This document shows, piece after piece, positions 33,484-42,400 of a stretch of DNA of 64,000 nt. The notes below the pieces were generated by a model. It was not told where the DNA came from. It worked only from the letters and a program-made list of their open reading frames with translations, and did not search any database. Made by a program: the position numbers and the translations under genes. This DNA is from Catelliglobosispora koreensis DSM 44566 (GTDB lineage Bacteria; Actinomycetota; Actinomycetes; Mycobacteriales; Micromonosporaceae). Location: the NCBI RefSeq assembly GCF_000379685.1, contig NZ_KB903249.1, positions 166,795-230,794 of the forward strand. The letters run 5' to 3'. How positions within the stretch are numbered: position 1 is the first letter of the stretch; every line of letters starts with the position of its first letter.

Positions 33484-34416
33484 ATGAACCGTCGTGCCTG
33501 GCTGCTTTTCGCGGGAGTTTCCCTGTTCTGGGGCATTCCCTACCTGTTCATCAAGATCGCTGTCACCGAGTTGTCAGCTCCCGTCATCGTGGCCGCACGC
33601 TGTGCCATCGCGGTCGCGATCCTCCTGCCCGTGGCGATCGCCTCCGGAGCTCTCAAGCAGCTCAAGGGCAAGACGGTTCCGGTGCTCGTGCTGTCGGTCG
33701 TGCACATCGCCGCCCCGTTCCTGCTCATCACGTATGGCGAGCAGCACATCACCTCATCGCTGACCGCTCTGCTGATCGCGGCCCAGCCGCTGATGGTCGC
33801 CTTGCTGGCCCTGAAGTTCGACGCCAGCGAGAAGCTCAGTGGCCGGGGCATGGCGGGTCTTGGCGTCGGCCTCTTTGGCGTGGCCGTCGTGGTTGGATTT
33901 GACTTCGGCGGGGACAGGCTTGGCCTGCTCGGCGCGGGCATGGTCCTGCTAGCGGCGTTCGGTTACGCCGTCGCCGTGCTGATCGTCAAGCGCTACCTCA
34001 AAGGCGTTGCGCCCGTTGGGGTCGTGACCTCAACCATGGGTGTCTCAACGGTACTGATCGCCCCGCTCGCGATCGCGACGGCGCCCGTCGCCATGCCTTC
34101 GCTGAAAGTCACCGGCTCGGTGGTCATCCTTGGTGTCTTCTGTAGCGCCATCGCGATGCTGCTCTTCTACCGCCTGATCGCCGTCGCCGGAGCAGGCCGT
34201 GCCTCGCTCATCAACTACGTGACACCAGCGGTCGCGGTCGGCCTCGGCGTCGCCGTCCTGAGCGAACCCTTGCGCCCCACCACCGCACTTGGTGCGGTGC
34301 TCATCATCGCCGGCTCCTGGTTCGCCACCCGCAAACCCGCCGCCGTGCCAGTTGTCACCCCACCCGCGGCTTCGGCACCGCTCGCTGGCGCAGCCCAACC
34401 CGCTGTCGTCCGCTGA
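33484..34416 (+). CDS. EamA/DMT-family transporter
   Basis: A 310-residue transporter with ten predicted helices arranged as two EamA halves (start LFAGVSLFWGIPYLFIKIAV; the PVIVAARCAIAVAILLP helix; second half from AGMVLLAAFGYAVAVLIVKR). The Ala-rich tail is cytoplasmic. Family members export amino acids, nucleosides or drugs. Divergent from a LysR gene that probably regulates it. A strong hairpin lies 70 bases after the stop. Confidence 0.9.
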   Translation: MNRRAWLLFAGVSLFWGIPYLFIKIAVTELSAPVIVAARCAIAVAILLPVAIASGALKQLKGKTVPVLVLSVVHIAAPFLLITYGEQHITSSLTALLIAAQPLMVALLALKFDASEKLSGRGMAGLGVGLFGVAVVVGFDFGGDRLGLLGAGMVLLAAFGYAVAVLIVKRYLKGVAPVGVVTSTMGVSTVLIAPLAIATAPVAMPSLKVTGSVVILGVFCSAIAMLLFYRLIAVAGAGRASLINYVTPAVAVGLGVAVLSEPLRPTTALGAVLIIAGSWFATRKPAAVPVVTPPAASAPLAGAAQPAVVR

Positions 34417-34485
34417 CCGGATCTCTTCTATGGATGTGGATCAACCATGTCGTGTCGGGCGTCCATATAGGACGCACGCGATGAC

Positions 34486-34531
34486 GGAGGAAATCCTCCA
34501 CACCACTGCGGTGCTGTGGAGGATTTCCTCC
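34486..34531. terminator. Strong nested hairpin between convergent genes
   Basis: A perfect 17-bp inverted repeat: GGAGGAAATCCTCCACA (34486-34502) pairs with its complement at 34515-34531 around a 12-base loop. Each arm is itself a GGAGGA/TCCTCC palindrome, so alternative hairpins are possible. It lies between the convergent EamA gene and the membrane-protein gene at 34568 and may be a bidirectional terminator. Part of the GGATGTGGATCA motif of the dispersed palindrome occurs just before it (34434-34445). Confidence 0.7.
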
Positions 34532-34567
34532 CTCACCTGTAACACCACTATGTGACGGAGCCTGAGC

Positions 34568-35371
34568 TCAGGCTGGAGGGTAGGTGCCGCCCGTTGGCGG
34601 TGCCGATCCGGGTGGGGCGGGGTTGCCGGGCTGCGTGTAACCCGGTGTGTAGTCCTGCACCGCCGCATGGCCGGTGGTGGGGTAATCGGCCGCCAGAGGT
34701 GCCGGAGCGCCTGGTGGCAAAGGCTTCTTGCGCTTGGCGAAGATGCCCCACAGCAGCAGTGCGAGCCCGATCACCGAGATAACCAGTCCCGCGATCAGAA
34801 GGCCGAGGCCGACGCCGAAGATTGCTGGTGCCTTGAGGCCAAGACTCAAGTCGGTGGAAAGGTTCGCGGTGCCGTCGGCGTTCATGACCACCGCGCGGTA
34901 GGTTCCGTCGCCGGTCACTTTCCAGGTCAGCTCAGGAGAAACACCGCTTGATTGGGCGACCCAGAAGTTCTGGTTACCCGGTGGCGAAACGCTTGCCAGA
35001 CTTCCCGTTTCGCGGACCGTCTCCAGCTTGAACGGGTTGAAGTCGATGGACGTGATTTCGTCGCTGGCGGCGCCGCGCAAGTAGTTCTCGACGTCTTGTG
35101 CCTTAGCGACGCCAAGGAACACCGGTTTGTTCGAGTTGCGGGCTTCAACGACGATCGATACGGCAGTGCCGCCGGTCTCGACGCTGGCGTTGCCCAAGTT
35201 GTTGGCGTCCGTCACCAGAGCGACCGTCGGGCTGTCGACGCGGTGCCAACCGCTTTGCAGGGCACCATCACGCCCGCCAACGGCGAGGAGACCACCGCCC
35301 GCGAGCGCGAGCGGAATGCCAACTATCAGGCCCAGCACGCCGAGCAAGATCAAGATGATCTTCTTCACCAC
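34568..35371 (-). CDS. Two-helix membrane protein of unknown function
   Basis: A 267-residue protein with an N-terminal helix (KIILILLGVLGLIVGIPLAL), an extracytoplasmic beta-rich domain (about residues 40-180) and a second helix (FGVGLGLLIAGLVISVIGLA) followed by a basic stop-transfer and a Pro/Gly/Tyr-rich cytoplasmic tail. I prefer GTG 35371, since GGGAG stands 8-12 bases upstream; an ATG at 35419 would add a charged segment and leave only 14 bases to the divergent gene. No family is recognised with confidence; the shape resembles actinobacterial cell-envelope sensors. Confidence 0.65.
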   Translation of the reverse strand: MVKKIILILLGVLGLIVGIPLALAGGGLLAVGGRDGALQSGWHRVDSPTVALVTDANNLGNASVETGGTAVSIVVEARNSNKPVFLGVAKAQDVENYLRGAASDEITSIDFNPFKLETVRETGSLASVSPPGNQNFWVAQSSGVSPELTWKVTGDGTYRAVVMNADGTANLSTDLSLGLKAPAIFGVGLGLLIAGLVISVIGLALLLWGIFAKRKKPLPPGAPAPLAADYPTTGHAAVQDYTPGYTQPGNPAPPGSAPPTGGTYPPA

Positions 35372-35433
35372 GCCCTTATTCTCCCAGCGTTTCTGCACGA
35401 AATCTGCCGTTTGCTCCATTTGGATGCCTACTT

Positions 35434-35735
35434 ATGAACACCCGGGCCCTGGTCGCCGGCATCGCCGCGATCGCTTCGCTTCTTCTTCCTGCTCCAGCGG
35501 TGGCAGGTGGACCGTCTGTCGTCCTTGGTGGGCTAAACAACCCACGCGGCTTGGCTTTCGGCCCGGACGGATCGCTCTACGTCGCCGAGGCTGGTGCTGG
35601 CGGCACGGCACCCTGCTTTTCCGGCCCTGAAGGCGGAGAGGTTTGCTTCGGCCGCACCGGATCGCTGACGCGCTTCGATGACGGGAAGCAATCCCGTGTG
35701 CTCAAAGGACTTACATCAGTGACTGCGGAACGTGT
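35434..35735 (+). pseudogene. Truncated ScyD/ScyE-family secreted protein
   Basis: The first 97 or so residues match the N-terminus of ScyD/ScyE-type proteins: Sec signal MNTRALVAGIAAIASLLLPA, then VVLGGLNNPRGLAFGPDGSL and YVAEAGAGG, GRTGSLTRF. Family members are about 330-400 residues and form a beta-propeller; here homology ends near VLKGLTSVT and the frame then runs antisense through the WYL-like gene to a stop at 35952. I read this as a 3'-deleted gene. Confidence 0.7.
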
Positions 35736-35741
35736 GCCGGA

Positions 35742-36098
35742 TCAGGCCGGGTGCTTAGGGTCAAACTCTAGGAGCACTTCCGGCTCGGTGATGAACGGAT
35801 CGTCGGGCTCGAACTGGCGCGGCACCTTGAAGGTCGTGTCGTGCACCTTGGCCTCGCTCATGCTCGTGAGGTTGAAGATGCGCTGGCGGGCGTCGCCAGC
35901 CTTGCCCGACTCCGACGTTCCGCCGATCTGGATCGCCCGCAACCGCCACTGACCGTCCTTGGACCGCCCGAACACGAGCGGCATCACGCGCCGGTAGCGG
36001 TCCTTGTACATGAACGACAAGTGGCGCCGCTGAACGATCGCGTGCGCGATGGCGTCAACGACGGCTTTGACTTCTTCTGATGGCTGCTCCCCAGGCAC
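35742..36098 (-). CDS. Small WYL-like domain protein
   Basis: A 118-residue protein. After an N-terminal helix, the segment RRHLSFMYKDRYRRVMPLVF, then WRLRAIQIGG, follows the WYL-domain pattern (SH3-like fold that senses nucleotides or ligands), without the usual HTH. It ends 3 bases before the sirtuin stop's upstream side, that is, the sirtuin gene ends at 36102 on the same strand, so both are likely in one transcript with the sirtuin first. It may be a stand-alone ligand-binding WYL unit; function unknown. Confidence 0.6.
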   Translation of the reverse strand: MPGEQPSEEVKAVVDAIAHAIVQRRHLSFMYKDRYRRVMPLVFGRSKDGQWRLRAIQIGGTSESGKAGDARQRIFNLTSMSEAKVHDTTFKVPRQFEPDDPFITEPEVLLEFDPKHPA

Positions 36099-36101
36099 GC
36101 C

Positions 36102-36923
36102 TTAAGACTGTAGTCGCTCACACAGTCGAGGTAGGACAGTCCCGAGTGGAGCGTCTATTGTCACTGCTGCGCGGGCGTCTTCGCGTGTCGGGCCCTGGTT
36201 GATGATCGCGACCGGGATGCCGTGCTTGACGGCCCGCACGACGAAGCGCCGGCCGGACATGACGGCCAGCGACGACCCGAGGACCAGCAGCACATCGGCG
36301 TTCTCGACGGCGGCGTAGCTCTGGTGCACGCGATCGAGCGGCACGGTCTCACCGAAGAAGACGACATCGGGCTTGAGCACGCCGTCACGGCAGACCGTGC
36401 AGTTGACGATATGAAAAGTTGAGGTCTCGGCCAGCTCAACGTCACCGTCGGGATTAATCGCGGCGATGTCGGGAGCGAAGTCGGGGTTCGCCTCGTCGAG
36501 ACGCCTGCTCAGCTCGGCCCTCGCCGTCAGGTCACCGCACTGCACGCAGATCACGCGGTCGAGATTGCCGTGCAGTTCGATCACCTCGGCCGCACCAGCC
36601 GCCGTGTGCAGACCGTCGACGTTTTGCGTCACGATCCCAGTGAGCAGTCCACGGCGCTGGAGTGCGGCGACCGCCTCGTGCCCCTGGTTCGGCACAGCAC
36701 GGCGGAACGTCCGCCAGCCGAGGTGACTGCGCGCCCAGTAGCGCTGCCGGGCCACGGGATCGCCGATAAAGACGTCATAGGTCATCGGAGTTACCCGCCG
36801 GCTGCTGCCGCTCGACCCGCGGTAGTCCGGAATCCCCGACTCCGTGGACAGCCCGGCGCCACTGAGCACGGCAGTCTTGCCCTGCCGCATCAGCTCGGCC
36901 AGCGTCCCCACGTCGCGTTCCAC
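36102..36923 (-). CDS. Sir2-family NAD-dependent protein deacylase
   Basis: A 273-residue sirtuin. The NAD motif GAGLSTESGIPDYRG is at about 22-36, VTQNVDGLH and the catalytic His in IELHGNLD follow, and four cysteines in CVQC and CTVC form the zinc site; LKPDVVFFGE and VLGSSLAV complete the Rossmann part. Bacterial sirtuins remove acyl groups from lysines and release O-acyl-ADP-ribose and nicotinamide. It lacks the Arg/Tyr pair in the usual desuccinylase position as far as I can judge. Followed at 3 bases by the WYL-like gene. Confidence 0.92.
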   Translation of the reverse strand: MERDVGTLAELMRQGKTAVLSGAGLSTESGIPDYRGSSGSSRRVTPMTYDVFIGDPVARQRYWARSHLGWRTFRRAVPNQGHEAVAALQRRGLLTGIVTQNVDGLHTAAGAAEVIELHGNLDRVICVQCGDLTARAELSRRLDEANPDFAPDIAAINPDGDVELAETSTFHIVNCTVCRDGVLKPDVVFFGETVPLDRVHQSYAAVENADVLLVLGSSLAVMSGRRFVVRAVKHGIPVAIINQGPTREDARAAVTIDAPLGTVLPRLCERLQS

Positions 36924-37000
36924 GCACCCACGATACTTCCGCCGTCCAGGTGCTCAGCGATCTTGCTCACGCGGGCCCGGGCGCGAGCACAATAGGGGAC

Positions 37001-38008
37001 GTGACGGCGTGGGTGTTGCACGTTGACCTCGACCAGTTCGTGGCCGCGGTCGAGCTGCTGCGCCGTCCTGAGCTGGCGGGACTGCCCGTGGTCGTGGGTG
37101 GCGATGGCGACCCCACCAAACGTGGCGTGGTCAGCACGGCCTCCTATAAGGCGCGCGAGTTCGGCGTGCACTCGGGCATGCCGCTGCGCACGGCCAAGAA
37201 ACGCTGCCCGGAGGCGATCTTCCTGCCCGCGGACGCCGAGGCCTACGACGCGGCGTCCACCGTCGTCATGGCCACGTTGAAGGAAACGGGCGCCAATGTT
37301 GAGGTCATGGGCTGGGATGAGGCTTTTGTTCAGGGACTGACCGAGCACCCCGAGCACGAGGCACGCGACATCCAGCACCGGGTGCTGCACAACACCCGGC
37401 TGCACTGCACGGTCGGCATCGGGGAGAACAAGCTGCAAGCCAAACTCGCCACCGGATATGGCAAACCGGCCGGTGTCTTCCGGATCACCCACGCGACGTG
37501 GTTTGGCCTGCTGGGCGGTCAGCCGACGGATGCCTTGTGGGGCATAGGTTCCAAGACGAGCAAGAAACTGTCCGCCATGGGGATCACCACGGTGGAACAG
37601 CTCGCGCACACGGATCTGCACGAGCTGGCGGCGCAGTTCGGTCCGTCCACGGGGCCGTGGCTGGCGCAGCTGGCGAATGGGGTTAGCGACGCCACGGTGT
37701 CCAGTGAGCCGTGGGTGGCGCGGTCACGCAGCAAGGAGACCACGTTCCAGGAGGACCTCACGCAATGGCCCGAGGTGGAGGAAGCGGTCGCGAACCTGGC
37801 CCGTCAGCTGGCCGGTGACCGTCTCGTGAGCAAGGTCGTGGTGAAAGTGCGGTACAAGCCCTTCTTCACCTCCACGCATGGGGCCAGTCTCAAGACACCA
37901 GCCAACGACGAACAGTCCCTTGTGGACACCGCGCTCAAAGCGCTGGCCCGGTTCAGTGATCGCCGTCCGGTGCGCCTAGTCGGCGTACAAACTGTGTTTG
38001 CTTCCTGA
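37001..38008 (+). CDS. dinB: Y-family DNA polymerase IV (DinB-like)
   Basis: A 335-residue translesion polymerase. Catalytic carboxylates are in HVDLDQFVAAVE and GWDEAFVQG (the DE pair), with SYKAREFGVHSGMPL and CTVGIGENKLQAKLATGYGK (the conserved K-x-A palm/finger motif) and a helix-hairpin-helix thumb (LWGIGSKTSKKLSAMGI) plus little finger. GTG 37001 has AGGGGAC directly upstream. The sequence is shorter than E. coli DinB at the C-terminus and lacks an obvious beta-clamp motif, as in some actinobacterial DinB2 enzymes. Its 3' end overlaps the convergent GH20 gene by 56 bases. Confidence 0.9.
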   Translation: MTAWVLHVDLDQFVAAVELLRRPELAGLPVVVGGDGDPTKRGVVSTASYKAREFGVHSGMPLRTAKKRCPEAIFLPADAEAYDAASTVVMATLKETGANVEVMGWDEAFVQGLTEHPEHEARDIQHRVLHNTRLHCTVGIGENKLQAKLATGYGKPAGVFRITHATWFGLLGGQPTDALWGIGSKTSKKLSAMGITTVEQLAHTDLHELAAQFGPSTGPWLAQLANGVSDATVSSEPWVARSRSKETTFQEDLTQWPEVEEAVANLARQLAGDRLVSKVVVKVRYKPFFTSTHGASLKTPANDEQSLVDTALKALARFSDRRPVRLVGVQTVFAS

Positions 38009-39404
38009 GCTCAGCTTCACGCTCCGCACGGTCCCGGGGCCAGCCCGCCGCGTCTGGCCGCTCCTGCCACGGCAACGGACCGTCCAGCGGGCGATACTCG
38101 ACGCCAGCCGCGTCTAGCCGCTTCAAGTGCGTCGTCAGCCGATGCACAAACATGTCATAGGTGGACGGTTGTGGCGACCAAACCGCCTCGGCGAAGGCAC
38201 TGAGCCGGGGAAAGGCAAGGTAGTCAACGGTTCGCGGACTGTCCGCGTGTTCGGTCCACAGATTCACTTGCGCGCCCAGCACTCGCTCGTGGTCTGGCAC
38301 TTCGAAGTGCCAGACGTCAGACAGCGTTAGTACCGTGCCGACCGGAATCGGCTCGCGCGGATCGTCGGACTGACGGTAGTCCAGGTAAACCGAAGTGTCA
38401 GGGCAGGCGACCACTTCGTACCCGGCGCTGGCAATGGCCTCGGTGACGCCCGGCCCGCGCCAAGCCGCGATGGTCATGGGCGGGAGATCTGGAACCTCGA
38501 GCACTTCGTCCCAGCCGAGGGGAATCCGCCCGTGGGCGGTCAGAAAGCTATACAGCTCAAGGGCATAACGCGACTGTGCTTCCCGGTCGCCGCACTCGTC
38601 GCCGCCGATCCCGATGTGCTTGGCGGGAAACAACTCCAGCACTTCACCGAAGATGTCCTTGATGGCGGCAACGGTTTCCGGCAGCGTGTTGAGCACGCCG
38701 CGCGAGATGCCCCAGCGTGTCGAGACCTCGGTTTCCTCCAGACCCCATTGGGGGTACGCCGCCAGCGCCGCCTGTGTGTGCCCAGGCAGATCGATCTCCG
38801 GCACAACGGTCACGAACCTTTGCGCCGCATAGGCCACGATCTCGCGGATGTCGTCTTGGGTGTAAAACCCGCCGTGTGGCCGCCCGTTGAACCGCTCGTG
38901 CTGGCGTGACCCGACCATCGACTCCCGCCGCCAGGCCCCCACGGAAGTCAGGCGCGGATAGCGCCGGATCTGCAAACGCCAGCCCTGATCGTCAGTCAAG
39001 TGCAGGTGCAGCACGTTGAGCTTGTGCATGGCTAGCAGATCGATGAACCGCAGCACGTCGTGTTTGGGCATGAAGTGCCGTGCGACATCGAGCATGCAGC
39101 CGCGCCAGGCGAAGGCGGGAGAGTCCGTTATCTCGATACACGGCACCTCCCACGGACCGTCGTCCTGCCACGCCGCGCGGTAGACCACTGTGGGCAACAG
39201 CTGTTTGACCGTCTGCACGCCATAGAAAGCGCCGGCCGGGCTGCCGCCCACGACGGACACTCCCGTGGGCGTGACAGTCACCCGGTACCCCTCGGGCGGA
39301 AGGGTTTTGTCTATCTCCCCGGACAGCGTGGACAGGAACGTTGCCGGATCGTTGATGACAAACGATCCGGGCTGGACAGTGATGGACCGGGGGAGGGGCA
39401 GCAT
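37953..39404 (-). CDS. GH20 beta-N-acetylhexosaminidase
   Basis: A 483-residue glycoside hydrolase family 20 enzyme releasing terminal GlcNAc/GalNAc. An N-terminal GH20b domain (VTVTPTGVSVVGGSPAGAFY, GVQTVKQLL) precedes the TIM barrel with WRGCMLDVARHFMP, HLHLTDDQGWRLQI and the catalytic Asp-Glu in IGGDEC near residue 270. No signal peptide, so it is intracellular and would act on imported oligosaccharides. It is last in the ABC importer operon (start overlaps permease stop, TAATG). That position strongly implies the importer carries beta-linked amino-sugar oligomers, such as chitobiose or wall fragments. Confidence 0.92.
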   Translation of the reverse strand: MLPLPRSITVQPGSFVINDPATFLSTLSGEIDKTLPPEGYRVTVTPTGVSVVGGSPAGAFYGVQTVKQLLPTVVYRAAWQDDGPWEVPCIEITDSPAFAWRGCMLDVARHFMPKHDVLRFIDLLAMHKLNVLHLHLTDDQGWRLQIRRYPRLTSVGAWRRESMVGSRQHERFNGRPHGGFYTQDDIREIVAYAAQRFVTVVPEIDLPGHTQAALAAYPQWGLEETEVSTRWGISRGVLNTLPETVAAIKDIFGEVLELFPAKHIGIGGDECGDREAQSRYALELYSFLTAHGRIPLGWDEVLEVPDLPPMTIAAWRGPGVTEAIASAGYEVVACPDTSVYLDYRQSDDPREPIPVGTVLTLSDVWHFEVPDHERVLGAQVNLWTEHADSPRTVDYLAFPRLSAFAEAVWSPQPSTYDMFVHRLTTHLKRLDAAGVEYRPLDGPLPWQERPDAAGWPRDRAEREAELRKQTQFVRRLGAPDGDH

Positions 39405-40234
39405 TAGTCCTTCACCGCCCCGCCGAGTCCGGACACGAGCCGTCGCCTGACGAAGATGAAGAACACGAGCACCGGGATCGTCATGAGCGTCGAGGCGGCC
39501 ATGATGCCACCCCAGTCGTTCTCGTCAGGTTTGAAGAACACGAGCAGGGCAGCGGGCAACGTCTGATTCTCCGTGGCACTGATGATGAAGGTCTTGGCGA
39601 ACAAGAAGTCGTTCCAAGCCGTGATGAACGAGAACACTCCCGTGGCCGCGAGCCCGGGAGCGATGAGCGGGAACAGAATCCGCCACAGGATGGTGAACCG
39701 CGAGGCACCATCGATCAGGGCAGCCTCTTCGATATCGACCGGGACAGCGGCCACGAACCCACGCAACATCCAGATGGCGAACGGCAGGCTGAAAGCTAGC
39801 TGCACCAAGATGAGCGAGCCGAGGGTGTTGAGCCCGACGCCCGGGACGGTCCGGCCGAGGTCGCGGATCTGGAAGAAGAGCGGAACGCTCAGCGCCTCAA
39901 CGGGGACCATCTGGGCGATGAGGAACAGCACGAGCATGGTGGTGCGCCCACGGAACTTGAAGCGGGTCAGGGCGACCGCCGCCAGGAACGAAATCACCGC
40001 GGCGAGCAGCACCACCGACAGGGCAACGATCGCACTGTTGACGAAATACCGCCCGAATCCACTGACCCCCAGCGCATCCCGGAAGTGGTCGAGCGTGGGC
40101 GCGAGTGTCCACGGACGAGGATTGGCCGACTGAATCTCACCCGTGGGCTTGAACGCCGACAGCACCATCCAGTAAATCGGGAAGATGGTCAGCACCGCCA
40201 CGATCACAGCGACCGCGTTGCCTACCCGCCTCAT
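39404..40234 (-). CDS. Sugar ABC importer permease, MalG-like
   Basis: A 276-residue carbohydrate permease of the CUT1 class with six helices; the EAA coupling loop is EEAALIDGASRFTILWRILF. Start ATG 40234 overlaps the stop of the MalF-like gene by ATGA; the frame is open much further upstream but antisense to that gene's frame and not conserved. It ends in VFFIFVRRRLVSGLGGAVKD, the typical CUT1 tail. It partners with the MalF-like permease and the lipoprotein; no ATPase is encoded here, so a shared MsiK-type ATPase elsewhere is expected. Confidence 0.9.
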   Translation of the reverse strand: MRRVGNAVAVIVAVLTIFPIYWMVLSAFKPTGEIQSANPRPWTLAPTLDHFRDALGVSGFGRYFVNSAIVALSVVLLAAVISFLAAVALTRFKFRGRTTMLVLFLIAQMVPVEALSVPLFFQIRDLGRTVPGVGLNTLGSLILVQLAFSLPFAIWMLRGFVAAVPVDIEEAALIDGASRFTILWRILFPLIAPGLAATGVFSFITAWNDFLFAKTFIISATENQTLPAALLVFFKPDENDWGGIMAASTLMTIPVLVFFIFVRRRLVSGLGGAVKD

Positions 40235-41136
40235 AGTGCCTCCCCGGTGCGGCGCAAGGCGCGCAAGTAGAGCAGGGTGATCCCGAGCAGGATGACGGTC
40301 ATGACGACACCGATCGCTGAGCCGAGGCCGTATTGCGAGGACGCGAAAGCCTTTTGGTAGGCGTAAACGTTGAGCACTAGGTTCTGCCCGGCGATCCCGC
40401 CACCGTTGGTCATCACGTAGATCTGCGTGAACACCTTGAAGTCCCAGATGACTGACTGAATCACGACGATCGCGATCAGCGGCCGCAGCATCGGAACGAT
40501 TATCCGGCGAAACGTCGTGAAAGCCGTTGCCCCGTCGAGGGAAGCAGCCTCCAAGACAGACTGTGGGATCGCGGTGATCCCGGCATACAACGTGATCATC
40601 ACGAACGGGAACGAGTGCCAGACGACCGCCGCGCCAACGAGGGCGAAGCCCACATGCTTGTCGTAGAGCCAGTTGTAGCCGTCGGTTCCCAGAACCTCGT
40701 TGACGAGACCCAGGTTGGTGTCGAACAGGAACATCCAGACCACGGAACCGGTCATCGCGGGAGCGGCCCAAGCGCAGAGCGCCGCGAGCAGCAGCATGAA
40801 CCGCGGCACGCGCCCGATCTTCGTTAGCAGCACGGCGAGGAAGGCACCGACAGCCAGTGTCGCGACCACGCACGCGAACGCGAAGACCACGGTCTGCAGC
40901 AGGACGGTCCAAAAGTTCTCATCGGAGAACAACGTGCCGTAATTCCGCGTACCCAAAAAGACAGCTGGCTCGCCCCCGCTGACCTGAGGCTGGCCGTATT
41001 CGAATAACGACAGTAAGCCCAGCTGATACAGCGGATACGCGAACAGGGGGATGAGCACGGCGAGCGCCGGCAGCAGCAGCCACAAGGGCATGAGCTGCCG
41101 GCGTCCGCGAGGAGTGCTACTTCTTGAACGTTGCAT
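40231..41136 (-). CDS. Sugar ABC importer permease, MalF-like
   Basis: A 301-residue CUT1 permease with six helices and the coupling loop LEAASLDGATAFTTFRRIIV. The N-terminus carries a basic stretch then PLWLLLPALAVLIPLFAYPL. ATG 41136 overlaps the end of the lipoprotein gene by 20 bases; ATG 41091, directly before the first helix, is also possible and neither has a clear ribosome-binding site. Operon order lipoprotein, MalF, MalG, GH20 is standard for actinobacterial oligosaccharide importers. Confidence 0.88.
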   Translation of the reverse strand: MQRSRSSTPRGRRQLMPLWLLLPALAVLIPLFAYPLYQLGLLSLFEYGQPQVSGGEPAVFLGTRNYGTLFSDENFWTVLLQTVVFAFACVVATLAVGAFLAVLLTKIGRVPRFMLLLAALCAWAAPAMTGSVVWMFLFDTNLGLVNEVLGTDGYNWLYDKHVGFALVGAAVVWHSFPFVMITLYAGITAIPQSVLEAASLDGATAFTTFRRIIVPMLRPLIAIVVIQSVIWDFKVFTQIYVMTNGGGIAGQNLVLNVYAYQKAFASSQYGLGSAIGVVMTVILLGITLLYLRALRRTGEAL

Positions 41137-42376
41137 CGATGAGGGTGTTCGCCTCGGTGGCCGCGGCGTCGACCGTGGCCTTGCCGGTAATCACTTTCTG
41201 CAGCATGTTCGGCAGAATCTTCTCGGCGTCGATCGCGGTCCAGGCCTTGTCGACCGGGACGAAGCGGGTGCCCGCCGACATGGTGTCGATGAACGGCTTC
41301 AGGAACGGTTCCTTGGCGACGACCTCGGCGCGAGCTGACTTCAGCGCCGGGACGAAGCCCATGGCGTCATAGAGCTTCAGCCCGTACTTCTTGCCCGCCA
41401 GCGTGAGCATGAACTGTGCCGCGAGCGTCCGCTTCTTGGTGGACTTGAAGACACCGAGCGTGCTGCCTCCAGCGAACGCCGGAGCGACCGAGCCGGGCTT
41501 GGCTCCCGGCAGCGGGACAACCGCGTACTTGCCTTTAGCCACACCGGCTTCCACCGCTGAACGGTTGAAGTTGCCCAGGATGCCCATGCCAGCACGGCCA
41601 GCCGCGAACGCTTCCACGGTGCCGCCACCGGTCAGGTCAGCGCACTGTTGCGCCGGGCAGATGTCGTTGCTGAACAAATCCGTGTACGCCTTGATGCCGG
41701 CCTTGGACTCCGCGGTCCCGATGGCTGACTTGTAAGTCCCGCCAGACGCGGTCGCGATGTCGCCACCGGCATCCCACACGAACGGCATCGCCCCGAAGAC
41801 GTACTTGCCGCCAACAGCGATTCCCAGCATGTCCTTGTTGGCCGCGCGCACCTTCTTGGCCTCAGCGACCAGTTCCGCGTAAGACGTCGGTGGTGTGATG
41901 CCAAGGTCGGTGCGGTAGTAGAGCGCCCGCACGCCGATCCACCACGGGACGCCGAAGGCTTTGTCGCCCACCTTGACGGTCGACATGAGATCGGCCGGCA
42001 TGTCGCCAGCTTCACCCCACGCTTTCAGATCGGCGGTCACGTCGGCCATGCTGTTGCTGGCGACAAAACTAGCGAGGTCCGTGTTGCCGACCTCGGTCAC
42101 ATCGGGTGCACTGGCCGGATCGTTCAGCGCGCCTTTGTATTTCTCCGCGCGCGTCTCGACGGTCAGGTAACTGATGTCCACCTTGACGCCAGGGTGAGCC
42201 GCCTCGAACTCTTTGGCGGCTTCGTTGACCACGGCCTCTTTCGCCGCACGGTTCGCTTCGTCGAACAGCCACACGCGCAGCGTCCCGGTCTTTTCATCAC
42301 CGGTATCCGTGGGCTGCGCCGTAGATGGAGCACAGGCGCTCAATAAGAGCACGAGCGCCAGCAGTGACTTCCTCAC
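41117..42376 (-). CDS. Sugar ABC importer, substrate-binding lipoprotein
   Basis: A 419-residue CUT1 solute-binding lipoprotein. The lipobox LLLSAC places the acylated Cys at residue 15. The fold shows LRVWLFDEANRAAKEAVVNE, APDVTEVGNTDLASFVAS, YYRTDLGITPPTSYAELVAE and GRAGMGILGNFNR. Aromatic residues (VPWWIGVRALYYR) suit a sugar-stacking site. First gene of the importer/GH20 operon. A GTTCG-N6-GTTCG direct repeat lies 25 bases upstream of the start and matches one near the regulator at 45 kb. Confidence 0.92.
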   Translation of the reverse strand: MRKSLLALVLLLSACAPSTAQPTDTGDEKTGTLRVWLFDEANRAAKEAVVNEAAKEFEAAHPGVKVDISYLTVETRAEKYKGALNDPASAPDVTEVGNTDLASFVASNSMADVTADLKAWGEAGDMPADLMSTVKVGDKAFGVPWWIGVRALYYRTDLGITPPTSYAELVAEAKKVRAANKDMLGIAVGGKYVFGAMPFVWDAGGDIATASGGTYKSAIGTAESKAGIKAYTDLFSNDICPAQQCADLTGGGTVEAFAAGRAGMGILGNFNRSAVEAGVAKGKYAVVPLPGAKPGSVAPAFAGGSTLGVFKSTKKRTLAAQFMLTLAGKKYGLKLYDAMGFVPALKSARAEVVAKEPFLKPFIDTMSAGTRFVPVDKAWTAIDAEKILPNMLQKVITGKATVDAAATEANTLIDATFKK

Positions 42377-42400
42377 GCTTCCCCCTCAATAACGGGCTAT

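Noticed and set aside
39404-40912. 502-codon version of the MalG-like permease
   Set aside because: The first 220 codons are antisense-phase reading of the MalF-like gene and are Arg/Asp-rich; the conserved permease begins at 40234 with an ATGA overlap.
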